Below, in pieces: positions 1-8,800 of a stretch of 64,000 nucleotides of DNA. The stretch is taken from the NCBI RefSeq assembly GCF_020103755.1, contig NZ_JAHSQD010000003.1, positions 1 to 64,000 on the forward strand. The letters run 5' to 3'. The notes beneath the pieces were generated by a model. That model was given only the letters and a program-made list of their open reading frames with translations, was not told where the DNA came from and searched no databases. The position numbers were made by a program, and so were the translations under genes. How positions within the stretch are numbered: the stretch's first letter is position 1; each line of letters begins with the position of its first letter. Origin of the DNA: Streptomyces sp. LS1784 (GTDB taxonomy: Bacteria; Actinomycetota; Actinomycetes; Streptomycetales; Streptomycetaceae).

Positions 1-402
1 GGCCGGAGCCGGGTGCGCGGCGGTGGTGCGGCGCGCGGCAGGGGCGGCGGGCGCGGTCGAGGGATCGTCACCGCCCGGCACGACCCGCTCGATCCGCAGC
101 ACCAGGTTGCGGCCCTGCCGGTCGCCCGCCCGGTCCTGGTTACGGCTGTGCACGACCTGCGTCAGCACGCCCCGGACCTCCTGCCACCGGCTCTGCACCG
201 CACGGACGTTGGGGTACCACTCGCCCTGGTCCCGGTGCTCCAGGTCGAGCTGCCAGCTCTCCGCCTCCACGAAGTGGACGGCGCCGACCTCGCCCGGGAT
301 CTCCACCGGAGCGGCACCCCGGACGGTCACCACCGCCCGCTGCGGGAACCGCCCCTCCACCGCCGTCACCGTGATCCGGCTCGACCCCTGGTACCAGGCC
401 AT
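1..402 (-). CDS. Hypothetical protein, 3' end beyond the window
   Basis: An open minus-strand frame runs from an ATG at 402 to the window edge without a stop, giving at least 134 residues starting MAWYQGSSRITVTAVEG. The visible part has a beta-rich look with two motifs, GAVHFVEAESWQLDLEH and LVLRIERVVPGGDD, and ends in an Ala/Pro/Arg-rich stretch that may be a linker. I do not recognise the family. It lies 178 bases downstream of the hibernation-factor-like gene on the same strand, so it may belong to the arc operon or have its own promoter. Because the C-terminus is missing, the domain content is unknown. Confidence 0.55.
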   Translation of the reverse strand, partial: MAWYQGSSRITVTAVEGRFPQRAVVTVRGAAPVEIPGEVGAVHFVEAESWQLDLEHRDQGEWYPNVRAVQSRWQEVRGVLTQVVHSRNQDRAGDRQGRNLVLRIERVVPGGDDPSTAPAAPAARRTTAAHPAPA

Positions 403-580
403 CGCTGTCCTCCTCGTCCGTTCCTCGGGCCGGCTGCCGACCGCCCTCAGCCGGTAGCACGGACGGCGCCCCCTCCGGGGTTCGACAGAACCGCGTCCGG
501 TCTGAACCCGCCGGCCCACGGCTTCCGTTCAGCGGGGCCCGGTCGGGTCCCGCGACCGACCGGGCCCCGCCCCTCGTTCC

Positions 581-1351
581 CTACTCCGCGGGGGTGATGA
601 CGCCATAGTGGCCGTCGTACCGGTGGTACAGGACGTTGCCGCGCCCGGTCTCGCTGTTGGTGAAGAAGACGAACGGCAGGCCGCTGAGGTCGAGCCGCGA
701 CACGGCGCCGGCGACGGTCAGTTCGGGCACCGCGTCGGTGCTCACCGAGATGCCCGGCTCGGTCTCCGGCGCCGGTCCGGCCGAGGCGATCCGGTACTCC
801 CCCGCCGCCCCGTCGTGGTGGACGACGCTGTCGCAGCCCGTCACCGCGTCGGTGTACAGGTGGAAGTCGTAGTCCATCGCGTCCAGGTCGAACACCGCCG
901 CCCACGTGGTCTGACGCGTGAAGCTGTAGCTCTTGTGCCGCACGATGCGGCGCTCCTCGGCATCCAGCACCCGGCGCTGCGGCCGGTGTTCCTGCCCGGC
1001 GACGGGCCGCTCGGCGTGCTGGCGGTGGTGCCGGTGGTGGGTCCGGACCCGGGCGATCCTGGCGTTCAGCCGGTCCTGGAGCAGGTCGACGGCTTCCTGC
1101 ATGGTGGCGGCGGCGACGTGGGCGCGCACGGGCCGGCCGTTCAGGTCGAGCGTGGCCTGGGCGGTCGACGGCTTGGCCACGGCGTGGTTGGGCTCCTGGG
1201 TGAGCTTCACCCGGACGGCGAGGACCGGTTCGTCGGTCTTCTCCAGGACGGCGAGCAGCTTCGTCCTGGCGTAGTCGGGCGCGGCCAGGGTGACCTCGCC
1301 GCGGGTCGTCACCGTGATGGCGGGGGCGGGTCGGGTCTGCAGTCGGTTCAT
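581..1351 (-). CDS. Ribosome hibernation/S30EA-type protein with two C-terminal dimerisation-like domains
   Basis: A 256-residue protein. Residues about 10-100 resemble the S30AE/RaiA (sigma-54 modulation) domain that binds the small ribosomal subunit during dormancy. The C-terminal dimerisation domain of long-form hibernation factors appears twice, at about 150-190 (LDAMDYDFHLYTDAVTG) and 222-256 (LPFVFFTNSETGRGNVLY), where canonical proteins carry one. It starts 21 bases after the arcC stop on the same strand, so it is probably the last well-defined gene of the arc operon. A paralogue with the same double tail lies at 8797-9516. The likely role is ribosome inactivation or storage under energy or oxygen limitation. 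The family call is firm, but whether the diverged N-terminus still binds ribosomes is not. Confidence 0.8.
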   Translation of the reverse strand: MNRLQTRPAPAITVTTRGEVTLAAPDYARTKLLAVLEKTDEPVLAVRVKLTQEPNHAVAKPSTAQATLDLNGRPVRAHVAAATMQEAVDLLQDRLNARIARVRTHHRHHRQHAERPVAGQEHRPQRRVLDAEERRIVRHKSYSFTRQTTWAAVFDLDAMDYDFHLYTDAVTGCDSVVHHDGAAGEYRIASAGPAPETEPGISVSTDAVPELTVAGAVSRLDLSGLPFVFFTNSETGRGNVLYHRYDGHYGVITPAE

Positions 1352-1372
1352 CGTGGTTCCCTTCCTGGTGCG

Positions 1373-2368
1373 TCAGACCGTGGTGTGCGTTTCGGCGGGG
1401 TCGTGGGCCGGGGTTCCGGCCGGCAGGACCTCGTGCTCCGGCTTCGCTCCTCCGGGGGCGGTCCGGACGGTGGTGCCGGTGGTTCCGAGGAGCGTGCCCA
1501 GCGCGTTGTCCAGCGGGCCGATGGCGGCGATCCGGCCGGTCTGCTCGGCGAAGGTGGCGGCGGCGTCGGCCTTGGGCCGCATCGAGCCCTCGGGCAGGTC
1601 CAGTGCGCGCAGCCGCTCGGGGGTGGCGGTGACCAGCGGGCCCGGGTGGGCCGTGCCGTAGTGGGTGAACACGTGGGTGACGTCGGTGAGGATCAACAGC
1701 GCGTCGGCGTCGAGCTGTCGGGCGAGCAGGGCGGCGGTGAGGTCCTTGTCCACGACCGCTTCGACGCCGCGCAGCCGGCTGGTGTACGGGTCGCGGGTCA
1801 CCGGGATGCCTCCGCCGCCGGCGGCGATCACCACGGCGCCGGTCGCCAGCAGGGTGCGGACCGCCGGTACCTCGACGATCGCCTTCGGCTGCGGGGAGGG
1901 AACCACGCGGCGCAGTCGCGCGCCGTCGCGCGCGGTGGTCCAGCCGCGCTCGGTCTCCATCGTCCTGGCCTGCTGGTCGGTGAGTTGCCCGCCGATGAAC
2001 TTGCCCGGCCGTCGGAAGGCCGGATCGTGGGGGTCGACCTCGGTGTGGGTCACCAGTGCGGTGACGGCGCGGCCCGGCAGCCGGTCCATGAGCTCGCGGG
2101 CGAGCAGGGTGCCGATCATGCCCTGGGTCTGGGCTCCGAGGACGTCCAGCGGGTACGGCACGGTGAGCGCCGGGTCGGCCTCGCTCTCCGCGGCGAGCAG
2201 GCCGATCTGTGGACCGTTGCCGTGGGTGATCACCACCTCGTGCCCGGCGGTGACGAGTTCGGCGAGCGATCGGGCCGCGTCGTGGACGTGGTGCTGCTGG
2301 ACGGCGGCATCGGGGTGCTCGCCCCGCTGGAGCAGGGCGTTCCCACCGAGGGCGGCGACGATGCGCAT
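1373..2368 (-). CDS. arcC: Carbamate kinase
   Basis: A 331-residue amino-acid-kinase-fold enzyme that makes ATP from carbamoyl phosphate and ADP, the last and energy-yielding step of the arginine deiminase pathway in the cytoplasm. Family motifs are visible: an N-terminal ALGGNALL, HGNGPQIG near residue 50, AAGGGGIPV mid-protein and a late aspartate-rich LILTDV. The ATG at 2368 was chosen because it begins the conserved MRIVAALGGNAL, has a GGAGG-like site just upstream and lies two bases after the ornithine carbamoyltransferase stop. The longer upstream frame is read-through of the neighbouring gene. Length is normal for the family, with a slightly extended C-terminal tail. Confidence 0.95.
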   Translation of the reverse strand: MRIVAALGGNALLQRGEHPDAAVQQHHVHDAARSLAELVTAGHEVVITHGNGPQIGLLAAESEADPALTVPYPLDVLGAQTQGMIGTLLARELMDRLPGRAVTALVTHTEVDPHDPAFRRPGKFIGGQLTDQQARTMETERGWTTARDGARLRRVVPSPQPKAIVEVPAVRTLLATGAVVIAAGGGGIPVTRDPYTSRLRGVEAVVDKDLTAALLARQLDADALLILTDVTHVFTHYGTAHPGPLVTATPERLRALDLPEGSMRPKADAAATFAEQTGRIAAIGPLDNALGTLLGTTGTTVRTAPGGAKPEHEVLPAGTPAHDPAETHTTV

Positions 2369-2370
2369 GG

Positions 2371-3375
2371 TCACTTCCTCCCCAGGGTGGCGACGAGGAC
2401 CGCCTTGATGGTGTGCATGCGGTTCTCGGCCTGGTCGAAGACCAGCGAGGCGGGCGACTCGAAGACCTCGTCGGTGACTTCGAGGCCGTCGAGCCCGTGT
2501 TCCTCGGCGAGTTCGGCACCGAGGTCGGTGCGACGGTCGTGCAGGGCGGGCAGGCAGTGCAGGAAGGCGGTGTCCGGGTTGCCGGTCGCCGCCATCGTCT
2601 TGGCGTTGACCTGGTACGGCAGCAGCCGGGCGATCCGCTCGGGCCACTGGGCGTGGTCCTCCCCCATCGACACCCACACGTCGGTGTAGAGGTAGTCCGC
2701 GCCGCGCACGGCCTCCTCGACCTCGTCGCTGAGGGTGATCCGGGCGCCGCTGTCCCGGGCGAGCCGCCGGCATTCATCGACGAGCAGCGGGTCGGGCCAC
2801 AGCTCGCGCGGAGCGGCGACGCGCACGTCCATGCCAAGCAGACTCCCCATCATGAGCAGGGAGTTGGCGGTGTTGTTGCGGGCGTCACCGAGGTAGCAGA
2901 AGGAGATCTCCTCCACCGGCTTTCCGCTGTGCTCGCGCATGGTGAAGACGTCGCACAGGCTCTGCGTGGGGTGGCAGGCGTCGGTCAGGCCGTTGTACAC
3001 GGGGACGCCGGCGTGGCGGGCGAGTTCGGTGACGGCGTCCTGGTCGAAGCCGCGGTACTCGATGCCGTCGTACATCCGGCCGAGGACCCGGGCGGTGTCG
3101 GCGATGGTCTCCTTGTGGCCGATGTGCGACCCGTCCGGGCCCAGGTAGGTGGTCATGGCGCCCTGGTCGGCCGCCGCGACCTCGAAGGCGCAGCGGGTCC
3201 GGGTGGAGGCCTTCTCGAAGATCAGGGCGATCCTGCGGCCGGTCAGCCGGGGCGTTTCGGTGCCCGCGCGCCGGGCGGCCTTCAGCTCGGCGGCGAGGTC
3301 GAGGAGGTGGTGGATCTCGGCGGCGGTGAAGTCGAGTTCGCGCAGGTAGTGGCGGCCGTTCAGGTCGACGGTCAT
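2371..3375 (-). CDS. arcB: Ornithine carbamoyltransferase, catabolic context
   Basis: A 334-residue enzyme that in this pathway phosphorolyses citrulline to ornithine and carbamoyl phosphate. The carbamoyl-phosphate-binding motif STRTR is at residues 57-61, HPTQ at 135-138 and the ornithine-loop HCLP at 273-276, all intact. It sits between arginine deiminase and carbamate kinase with gaps of 19 and 2 bases, so the catabolic (arcB) role is inferred from context. On sequence alone it could equally be named argF. The start at 3375 is an ATG following an AAGGAGAA-like ribosome site inside the short intergenic gap. Confidence 0.95.
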   Translation of the reverse strand: MTVDLNGRHYLRELDFTAAEIHHLLDLAAELKAARRAGTETPRLTGRRIALIFEKASTRTRCAFEVAAADQGAMTTYLGPDGSHIGHKETIADTARVLGRMYDGIEYRGFDQDAVTELARHAGVPVYNGLTDACHPTQSLCDVFTMREHSGKPVEEISFCYLGDARNNTANSLLMMGSLLGMDVRVAAPRELWPDPLLVDECRRLARDSGARITLSDEVEEAVRGADYLYTDVWVSMGEDHAQWPERIARLLPYQVNAKTMAATGNPDTAFLHCLPALHDRRTDLGAELAEEHGLDGLEVTDEVFESPASLVFDQAENRMHTIKAVLVATLGRK

Positions 3376-3394
3376 GGCAGGTTCTCCTTGCCGG

Positions 3395-4618
3395 TCAGTT
3401 GGCGGGGTCGCGCTGGACGGGGCAGCTCATGCAGCGCGGGCCGCCGCGGCCGCGGCCGAGCTCGGAGCCCGCGATGGTGACGATCTCGATGCCCTGCTTG
3501 CGCAGGTAGGTGTTGGTGGTGGTGTTGCGCTCGTAGCCGACGACGACGCCGGGTTCGAGGGCGAGGAAGTTGCTGCCGTCGTCCCACTGCTCGCGCTCGG
3601 CGGCGCGGGCGTCCTGGTCGGCGGACAGGAAGCGGACCTTGTCCAGGCCGAGGGCCTCGGCGAGGGAGGCGGCGAGGTCGGTGTCGGGGGTGACGTCGAA
3701 GCCGGCCTGGCGCTCGGGGGCCGGGGTGAGGGTCCACGAGCGCAACTGGTCGGCCAGGCCCGGGTAGAGCGCGAAGGTGTCCCGGTCGATCATCGTCATC
3801 ACCGTGTCCAGGTGCATGAACGCCCGGCTCTCCGGCAGCCGCACGGCGATCAGCCGGTGCGCGGTGTTGGTCAGGAACAGTTGCCGGGCGAGGTTCTCGA
3901 CTGCCGGTGCGGTGGTGCGCTCTCCCATGCCGACCATGACGACGCCCGGGGCGATCACGTGGACGTCCCCGCCCTCCACGCTGAGCCCCGGCGCGGTGGT
4001 GGTGCCGTCGAGCAGCGGGGGTGCGGTCTCGGCGAACAGCGGGTGGAAGCGGTAGATCGCGGCGGTGTGCAGGGTCTCCCGCCGGCGGGCCGGCTTCGCC
4101 ATCGGGTTGAGGCTGTACCGGGCGCCGATCCAGCAGGAGTTGTCGCGCGGGAAGAGGTGGTTGGGCAGCGGCGGGAGGGCGAAGTCCTGGTCGCCGAGGG
4201 TGTTCCACACCAGGCTGTGCGGGCTCCTCAGCGGCAGGTCGTCCTTGAGGACGCCGCCGATCAGGTACTCGGCGAGCGTGGCGCCGTCGAGCTGTTCGCT
4301 CAGCTCGCGCAGCGGCTCGACCAGGGCGGGGCCGACGATGGCCGGGGTGGCAACCTGGCCGAGCAGCCAGGACCGGGCGGGGGCCAGGTCGAGGGTCTCG
4401 GCGAGCAGGTCGGCGTAGTGGTGCACGCGCACGCCGTGGTCGCGCAGCACCTGGGCGAAGGCGTCGTGCTCCTCGCGGGCGCGCTTGGCCCACAGGATGT
4501 CGTCGAACAGCAGCTCGTCGACGTTGCGCGGGGTCAGCCGGGCCAGCTCCAGGCCCGGTCGGTGCAGGATCACCTGGTGCAGGCGGCCGGCTTCGGAATC
4601 GACACGCAGGGTGGACAT
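3395..4618 (-). CDS. arcA: Arginine deiminase
   Basis: A 407-residue guanidino-group hydrolase converting arginine to citrulline and ammonia. The conserved MEGGDVH-type block reads [10 protein letters not shown] here, and the extreme C-terminus carries the catalytic cysteine in GGPRCMSCP (Cys396). Most relatives have MSMP at that site, so this one places a second cysteine three residues after the nucleophile. Length and the beta/alpha-propeller motif order are normal. It lies 19 bases downstream of the transporter gene and is followed by ornithine carbamoyltransferase and carbamate kinase, completing the ADI pathway, which yields ATP and ammonia without respiration. Confidence 0.96.
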   Translation of the reverse strand: MSTLRVDSEAGRLHQVILHRPGLELARLTPRNVDELLFDDILWAKRAREEHDAFAQVLRDHGVRVHHYADLLAETLDLAPARSWLLGQVATPAIVGPALVEPLRELSEQLDGATLAEYLIGGVLKDDLPLRSPHSLVWNTLGDQDFALPPLPNHLFPRDNSCWIGARYSLNPMAKPARRRETLHTAAIYRFHPLFAETAPPLLDGTTTAPGLSVEGGDVHVIAPGVVMVGMGERTTAPAVENLARQLFLTNTAHRLIAVRLPESRAFMHLDTVMTMIDRDTFALYPGLADQLRSWTLTPAPERQAGFDVTPDTDLAASLAEALGLDKVRFLSADQDARAAEREQWDDGSNFLALEPGVVVGYERNTTTNTYLRKQGIEIVTIAGSELGRGRGGPRCMSCPVQRDPAN

Positions 4619-4637
4619 CGGTGGCGCTCCTCGGAGT

Positions 4638-6149
4638 TCAGTGGGGGTGGCGCGGGGTCAGCGCGCGGCGGAGGATGGTCGGAAGGCCGACGGGCCGGGC
4701 GGTGCGGGCCGCCTTCAGCGGCGGCTCGTGGCGGGCCGGCCCGGTGCCGGTGGCCGGGGCGGCGGTGCCGGTGGAAGCCGCCGTGGCGGGTCGGGCGTGC
4801 GGTCGCTTGAGCCAGATGTAGACCGGGATGCCGAGCAGGACGGTGAACAGGCCGTAGTAGACGGTCTGGTAGCCGCTGCCCTGGATCGACCAGTACGAGA
4901 AGGCCAGCGCCAGGACGGTGACGGCGACGTCCCGGGCGAAGCGGCGCCGGTCCAGCTCCTCTCGACCGTGCCTCGCCAGCCAGTACAGCTGGGCGGCGGC
5001 CGAGACCAGGTACGGGATCACGGCGGTGAGCACGCTCAGCAGCACGATCTCGGTGAACACCTGGGTGAAGCGGGTGTAGCTGATCACGGTGAGCACCGAC
5101 GCGAGGACCGTCGCCGAGACGATGCCGAAGACGGGTGTCTCGCCGCGGCCGCGGGTACCGGCGAAGGCTGCCGGGAACAGTCCGTCGCGTGCGGCGGCCA
5201 TCGGCATCTCCGCGCAGATCATCGTCCAGCCGTTCAGCGCCCCGAGCCCGGAGACGATCGCGGCGACGGCGACCAGGTTCCCGGCCCAGCTGCCGCCCGC
5301 GATGCTGTTCATCGCGTCCGTGAACGGTGCTACGGAGGAGCCGAGTTGAGCATGCGGGACGGTGCCGAACACGGCCAGGGTGCCGAGCAGGTAGATCGCC
5401 GCACAGGCCAGCGTGCCGTACACCGTGGCCCGGGGCACGTTGCGCTTCGGGTCCCGCACCCGCCCGGCCGCCACCGAGGCGGTCTCCAGGCCGATGTAGC
5501 TGAACAGCGCGATCGCCCCGGCCGCCGAGATCGCGCCCAGTGCCGAGCCGCCACTGGCGTTGAAGGCCCCGAAGTTGCCGGACTTCACGAACAGCAGCCC
5601 GGCTGTGGCCATGAAGGCCAGCGGCAGGAACTTCAGCACCGTGGTGACCACCTGGAAGGCCCCGATGCTGCGCACGCCGGCCAGGTTCACGATCGCCGGA
5701 AGCCACAGGCCCGCCAGGGCGATCGCGATCGAAGCCCCGGTGTGGTGGCCCTTGTTGACGAACACCTCGACGTAGCCGACCCAGGCCACCGCGATGGCCG
5801 CGTTCCCAGCCCAGGCGGTGATCCAGTACGACCAGGCGGTCAGGAAGCCCGCGAACTCACCGAACGCCTCGCGGGCGTAGACGTACGGCCCGCCACTGCC
5901 CGGCACCCGCTCCGACAGCCGCCCGAAGGTCACCGCCAACGCCAGCGCCCCGACGGTCACCAGCACGAACGCCACCAGCGCGACCGGCCCGTACGGCGCG
6001 AGCGCGGACGGCAGTGCGAACACGCCGGTGCCGATGATGCTGCCCACCACCAGCGCCGTCGCCGCCGGCAACCCGAAGGACGGGCTCCGCCCCTGTGGGC
6101 CGTCTTCCGGCGTGCTCGCCGGTGGTCTTCCGCGGTCCTCTACGGACAT
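4638..6149 (-). CDS. arcD: APC-family amino acid antiporter, probable arginine/ornithine exchanger
   Basis: A 503-residue membrane protein with about 12 hydrophobic segments. It has the APC-superfamily signature near the N-terminus ([19 protein letters not shown]) and [18 protein letters not shown] in the middle, which corresponds to the conserved TM6-7 substrate region. Being the first gene of an ADI operon, it most likely exchanges external arginine for ornithine; another amino acid pair cannot be excluded from sequence. The ATG at 6149 follows AAGGAGCGTCTG, a good ribosome site, while the longer frame upstream reads into the divergent promoter region. The C-terminal ~40 residues are Pro/Ala-rich and cytoplasmic. 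A DosR-like box lies about 100 bases upstream. Confidence 0.88.
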   Translation of the reverse strand: MSVEDRGRPPASTPEDGPQGRSPSFGLPAATALVVGSIIGTGVFALPSALAPYGPVALVAFVLVTVGALALAVTFGRLSERVPGSGGPYVYAREAFGEFAGFLTAWSYWITAWAGNAAIAVAWVGYVEVFVNKGHHTGASIAIALAGLWLPAIVNLAGVRSIGAFQVVTTVLKFLPLAFMATAGLLFVKSGNFGAFNASGGSALGAISAAGAIALFSYIGLETASVAAGRVRDPKRNVPRATVYGTLACAAIYLLGTLAVFGTVPHAQLGSSVAPFTDAMNSIAGGSWAGNLVAVAAIVSGLGALNGWTMICAEMPMAAARDGLFPAAFAGTRGRGETPVFGIVSATVLASVLTVISYTRFTQVFTEIVLLSVLTAVIPYLVSAAAQLYWLARHGREELDRRRFARDVAVTVLALAFSYWSIQGSGYQTVYYGLFTVLLGIPVYIWLKRPHARPATAASTGTAAPATGTGPARHEPPLKAARTARPVGLPTILRRALTPRHPH

Positions 6150-6248
6150 CAGACGCTCCTTCCCCAGATGCTCAACCGGGTGGACGGGCCCCGGCCTCGC
6201 CGTGTCCCGTCGTAGAAGATCCTCGAACCGGCGAGCGGCGCGTCCCAT

Positions 6249-6262
6249 GGGCCAACGGTCCC
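6249..6262 (-). promoter_or_regulatory. DosR/DevR-like operator candidate upstream of arcD
   Basis: On the minus strand this reads GGGACCGTTGGCCC, matching the mycobacterial DosR core pattern GGGAC-N4-GNCCC at every fixed position. It lies 100 bases upstream of the arcD start. It is identical at 12 of 14 positions to the box at 6390-6403 in front of usp. Function is inferred from pattern and gene content; no DosR homologue is in the window. Confidence 0.5.
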
Positions 6263-6389
6263 GCTCCCCGCACCGGCGGTCCCGGTTTCCCCGCCCGATG
6301 GTCCCGGGCCCCGGACCGCGCCGCGCACCGGCGCATGTCGTATGCCGCATGGCACTTGGCGCAGACGCGCTGCCGGATCCGTCCCGGTC

Positions 6390-6403
6390 GGGACCACCGG
6401 CCC
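6390..6403 (+). promoter_or_regulatory. DosR/DevR-like operator candidate upstream of usp
   Basis: The plus strand reads GGGACCACCGGCCC, again GGGAC-N4-GNCCC, 109 bases upstream of the GTG start of the universal stress protein. Its left arm overlaps a GTCCC-N4-GGGAC inverted repeat. See also 6249-6262 and 9590-9603. Confidence 0.5.
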
Positions 6404-6511
6404 ACCGACAGGTTCCGTCCGGCCCTGGGGTTCCGCGAGGCCCGACGGGAGATTGGTGCTCACCGGGCGACGGTCGTGCCCGGCCCCCGGCCCGACTTCA
6501 AGGGAGCACCC

Positions 6512-7393
6512 GTGACGACGCGACACGTCCTGGCCGGCCTCGACGGCTCACCGCGGAGCGAGAGCGCCGCCATGTGGGCGGCGGCGCAGGCCCAGCGGCT
6601 CGGAGCGCCCCTGCGCCTCCTGCACGTCTGGCCCTGGCTGAGCGACGAGAACCTGGACCGGGCCGAGCCCGGGGACCTCCGGCCCGCCGCGCTCGACGCC
6701 CTCGCCCGTGTCGCCGACCGGATCCGCCTCGCCCACCCGGACCTGACGGTGGAGACCGCGGTGCGGCCCGACGACCCGGTGGACGGGCTGGTCGCCGAAG
6801 CTCGGGAGCAGGAGCTGCTGGTGCTCGGCTCCCGGGGCCTCGGGGGATTCGCCGGCCTGCTCGTCGGCTCGGTCTCCCTCGCCGTGGCCGCCCGCGCGAC
6901 CGTTCCGACGGTCCTCGTCCGCGAGGCGGCGGCGCCCCTCCCCGTCGGGAACGCCGGAACCTCCGGTGAGGTCGTGGTCGGGCTCGACTCCTCCGAGCCC
7001 GGGGAGGCCGTCCTCGCATTCGCCTTCGCCGAGGCGGAACGCCGCGGTGCCACACTGCGCGCCGTCCACGGCTGGGAACCGCTCTCCGCCTGGTCCTACG
7101 GCAGCATGATGCCGCCCCCGATGGACATCCCCGGACAGGAGCGCACGGAGGCGGCCCTGCTCTCACAGCACCTCGCGGACCACCGCAGGAGGCATCCGGA
7201 CGTGGCAATCGTCGAGGACGTCCGGCTCGGCGGCGGGGCGAAGGCCCTCCTGGACGCGGCGGCTGCCGGTGCCGAGCTGGTCGTCATCGGCCGGCGCGAG
7301 CGCCGGCATCGCCTCGGCATGCTGCTCGGACCCGTCGCCCACGCCGTGCTCCATCACTCCACGGCGCCGGTGGCCGTGGTTCCCCATCCGTGA
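6512..7393 (+). CDS. Universal stress protein, tandem UspA domains
   Basis: A 293-residue cytoplasmic protein of two UspA domains (about 1-140 and 150-293). The first has the ATP-binding G-2x-G-9x-G(S/T) type motif in LGSRGLGGFAGLLVGSVS. In the second the matching segment is GRRERRHRLGMLLGP, which has lost part of the glycine motif, so only one half is clearly competent for nucleotide binding. The GTG at 6512 was chosen because conserved sequence (TTRHVLAGLDGS) starts there and GGGAG precedes it; the longer frame reads through the promoter. Tandem UspA proteins are typical members of actinobacterial DosR/hypoxia regulons, which fits the neighbours. Confidence 0.93.
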   Translation: MTTRHVLAGLDGSPRSESAAMWAAAQAQRLGAPLRLLHVWPWLSDENLDRAEPGDLRPAALDALARVADRIRLAHPDLTVETAVRPDDPVDGLVAEAREQELLVLGSRGLGGFAGLLVGSVSLAVAARATVPTVLVREAAAPLPVGNAGTSGEVVVGLDSSEPGEAVLAFAFAEAERRGATLRAVHGWEPLSAWSYGSMMPPPMDIPGQERTEAALLSQHLADHRRRHPDVAIVEDVRLGGGAKALLDAAAAGAELVVIGRRERRHRLGMLLGPVAHAVLHHSTAPVAVVPHP

Positions 7394-7446
7394 GGACGGA
7401 CCGCACCCGCCGTCGTCCACCAGGCAGTTGGAGAAGGAGTATCGAC

Positions 7447-8082
7447 ATGACCGCCGTTTCCGGGCCGCCCGGTCCGGTCCCGCGCTTGCGCAACCACCTG
7501 CGGCAGGCGTTCCGGCGGGGCGGCAACCCGCTGGTCCGCCCGATCGACCGCGCACGCAGCCGGGCCCTGCTGCTGGCCGCGCTCGGCATCGGGCTGGCCC
7601 TGCCCTGCTGCGCCGGTGCGGCGACGGCCGAGTTCGTCTCGGCCCGGCACCGGGACTCCGTGACGGCCACCCGCCTGCACGGCGTCCAGGCGGTCGCGCT
7701 CACCCCGGCACACCGGCGGATCGAGCCCGGCACCGGAAGGACGCGGTACGAGGCCGACGCCGTATGGACCTCCCCCGACGGCCGCAGCACCACCGGAACC
7801 GTCGCCGTTCCCGCCGGCACCGTCGTCGGCGCGGCCGTCGGGATCCGGGTCGACGACACCGGCCGGTCCGTCCCCGCCCCTCCCGGGACGGTCCGTGCCG
7901 CCGCCGAAGCGGCCTGCCTCGGGCTCCTCGCGTTCGGCGGCCTCGCCGCTCTCGTCATCGCCGGCCTCAGCATCCGTCTGATGGTCCTCGACCGCCGGGC
8001 CGACCAGGCCTGGCAGCACTCCTGGATGCTTCTGGAGCCCCTCTGGAGCGGCCGCACCCCACGCGACAACCGAGCGGGCTGA
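7447..8082 (+). CDS. Rv1733c-like two-TM membrane protein
   Basis: A 211-residue protein with one hydrophobic segment at about 40-65 (LLLAALGIGLALPCCAG) and another near 160-185 (CLGLLAFGGLAALVIAGLS), separated by an extracytoplasmic beta-rich stretch. Size, topology and the basic N-terminus before the first helix match the Rv1733c family, a DosR-regulon membrane protein of unknown function that is widespread in Streptomyces. The ATG at 7447 has GAGAAGGAG upstream and follows the stress-protein stop by 53 bases, so the two are probably co-transcribed. Family assignment rests on architecture and context more than on a diagnostic motif. Confidence 0.7.
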   Translation: MTAVSGPPGPVPRLRNHLRQAFRRGGNPLVRPIDRARSRALLLAALGIGLALPCCAGAATAEFVSARHRDSVTATRLHGVQAVALTPAHRRIEPGTGRTRYEADAVWTSPDGRSTTGTVAVPAGTVVGAAVGIRVDDTGRSVPAPPGTVRAAAEAACLGLLAFGGLAALVIAGLSIRLMVLDRRADQAWQHSWMLLEPLWSGRTPRDNRAG

Positions 8083-8281
8083 CACCACCGGCCGCGTCCG
8101 CGGACGAACCACGCCGGCGACGCCCGGCATCCGGCACCCGGATGGGGACGGCATCATGCCCGAACAGCCGTCGGCGACGACGCCGCCGGCCACGGCCCTC
8201 AGCCGTGGCGGACCTCCGGGCGCCGCGCCCCAACAGGGCCGGGAACCGTTCCCCTTCCCGCGGTCGCGGACCGGACGGGCC

Positions 8282-8800
8282 CTACGTCGGACGGCCGGGC
8301 CGCTGCCGGGTGGCGCCGCCCGCCTCGGGTCCGGCGGCGAGGAGGAAGCCGGTGACGAGCTCGGGGCGGATGCGCACGACGTGGTGCATCGCGGCGTCCA
8401 CCCAGGGGGTGGCCAACTCCTCGTAGCGCCGCACCTCGGCCGGGTCGGAGACGAGCTCCGCGTAGCCGGTGGCGACGACGCTCCACCCCAGGTGGGTGTC
8501 GAGGTCGATGGCGTCGGCCTCGTACGCGACGACCGGGCCGGGCGCGCCGGGTACGTCCGCGACGGAGGTCAGGGCGGCGCCCTCGTGGGTGCGGATGATG
8601 ATCGCGCCGTCGGCGACGACGTGGTTGACCGGCCGGATGGCCGGCAGGGCGTCCTTGGTGAAGACGACCCGGCCGAGCGGCACGCCGGCGAGCAGACGCA
8701 GGCAGTCCTTCCGTTCCAGCGGCACCATGTGCCGGGCGGCGACGGCCGGCCGGGGCCGCAGTCGTGTCCTGAGGTGCCGGCGGACGGCTTTGTCCCTCAC
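8282..8800 (-). CDS. Pyridoxamine 5'-phosphate oxidase-like flavin-binding protein
   Basis: A 172-residue protein of the split-barrel flavin-binding fold. Characteristic segments are ECLRLLA-like (KDCLRLLAGVPLGRVVF), PAIRPVNHVV and GWSVVATGYAELVSDP. Related small proteins (Rv2004c/Rv3131 neighbourhood type) reduce nitro compounds or bind F420 or FMN in dormancy regulons; the actual cofactor here is unknown. The GTG at 8800 overlaps the TGA of the upstream hibernation-type gene as GTGA, indicating translational coupling. An internal ATG at 8728 (MVPLERK) would give a more typical 148-residue protein, so the basic N-terminal 24 residues are uncertain. Confidence 0.82.
   Translation of the reverse strand: MRDKAVRRHLRTRLRPRPAVAARHMVPLERKDCLRLLAGVPLGRVVFTKDALPAIRPVNHVVADGAIIIRTHEGAALTSVADVPGAPGPVVAYEADAIDLDTHLGWSVVATGYAELVSDPAEVRRYEELATPWVDAAMHHVVRIRPELVTGFLLAAGPEAGGATRQRPGRPT

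Larger units (their letters stand above)
6150..6511. other. Divergent promoter region between arcD and usp
   Basis: This 362-base non-coding gap separates two divergent genes. It contains two 14-base DosR-box-like palindromes (listed separately). It also holds three GGTCCC hexamers in direct repeat at 6257-6262, 6278-6283 and 6300-6305, spaced 21 and 22 bases, about two helical turns. The first hexamer is one arm of the 6249 palindrome. A short GTCCC-N4-GGGAC inverted repeat spans 6381-6394. I see no open frame with convincing codon bias here. Confidence 0.6.

Noticed and set aside
8232-8260. GGGAACCGTTCCC palindrome in the gap after the Rv1733c-like gene
   Set aside because: It lies at the 3' ends of two convergent genes with no start nearby; more likely part of a terminator than an operator, and too short to call.
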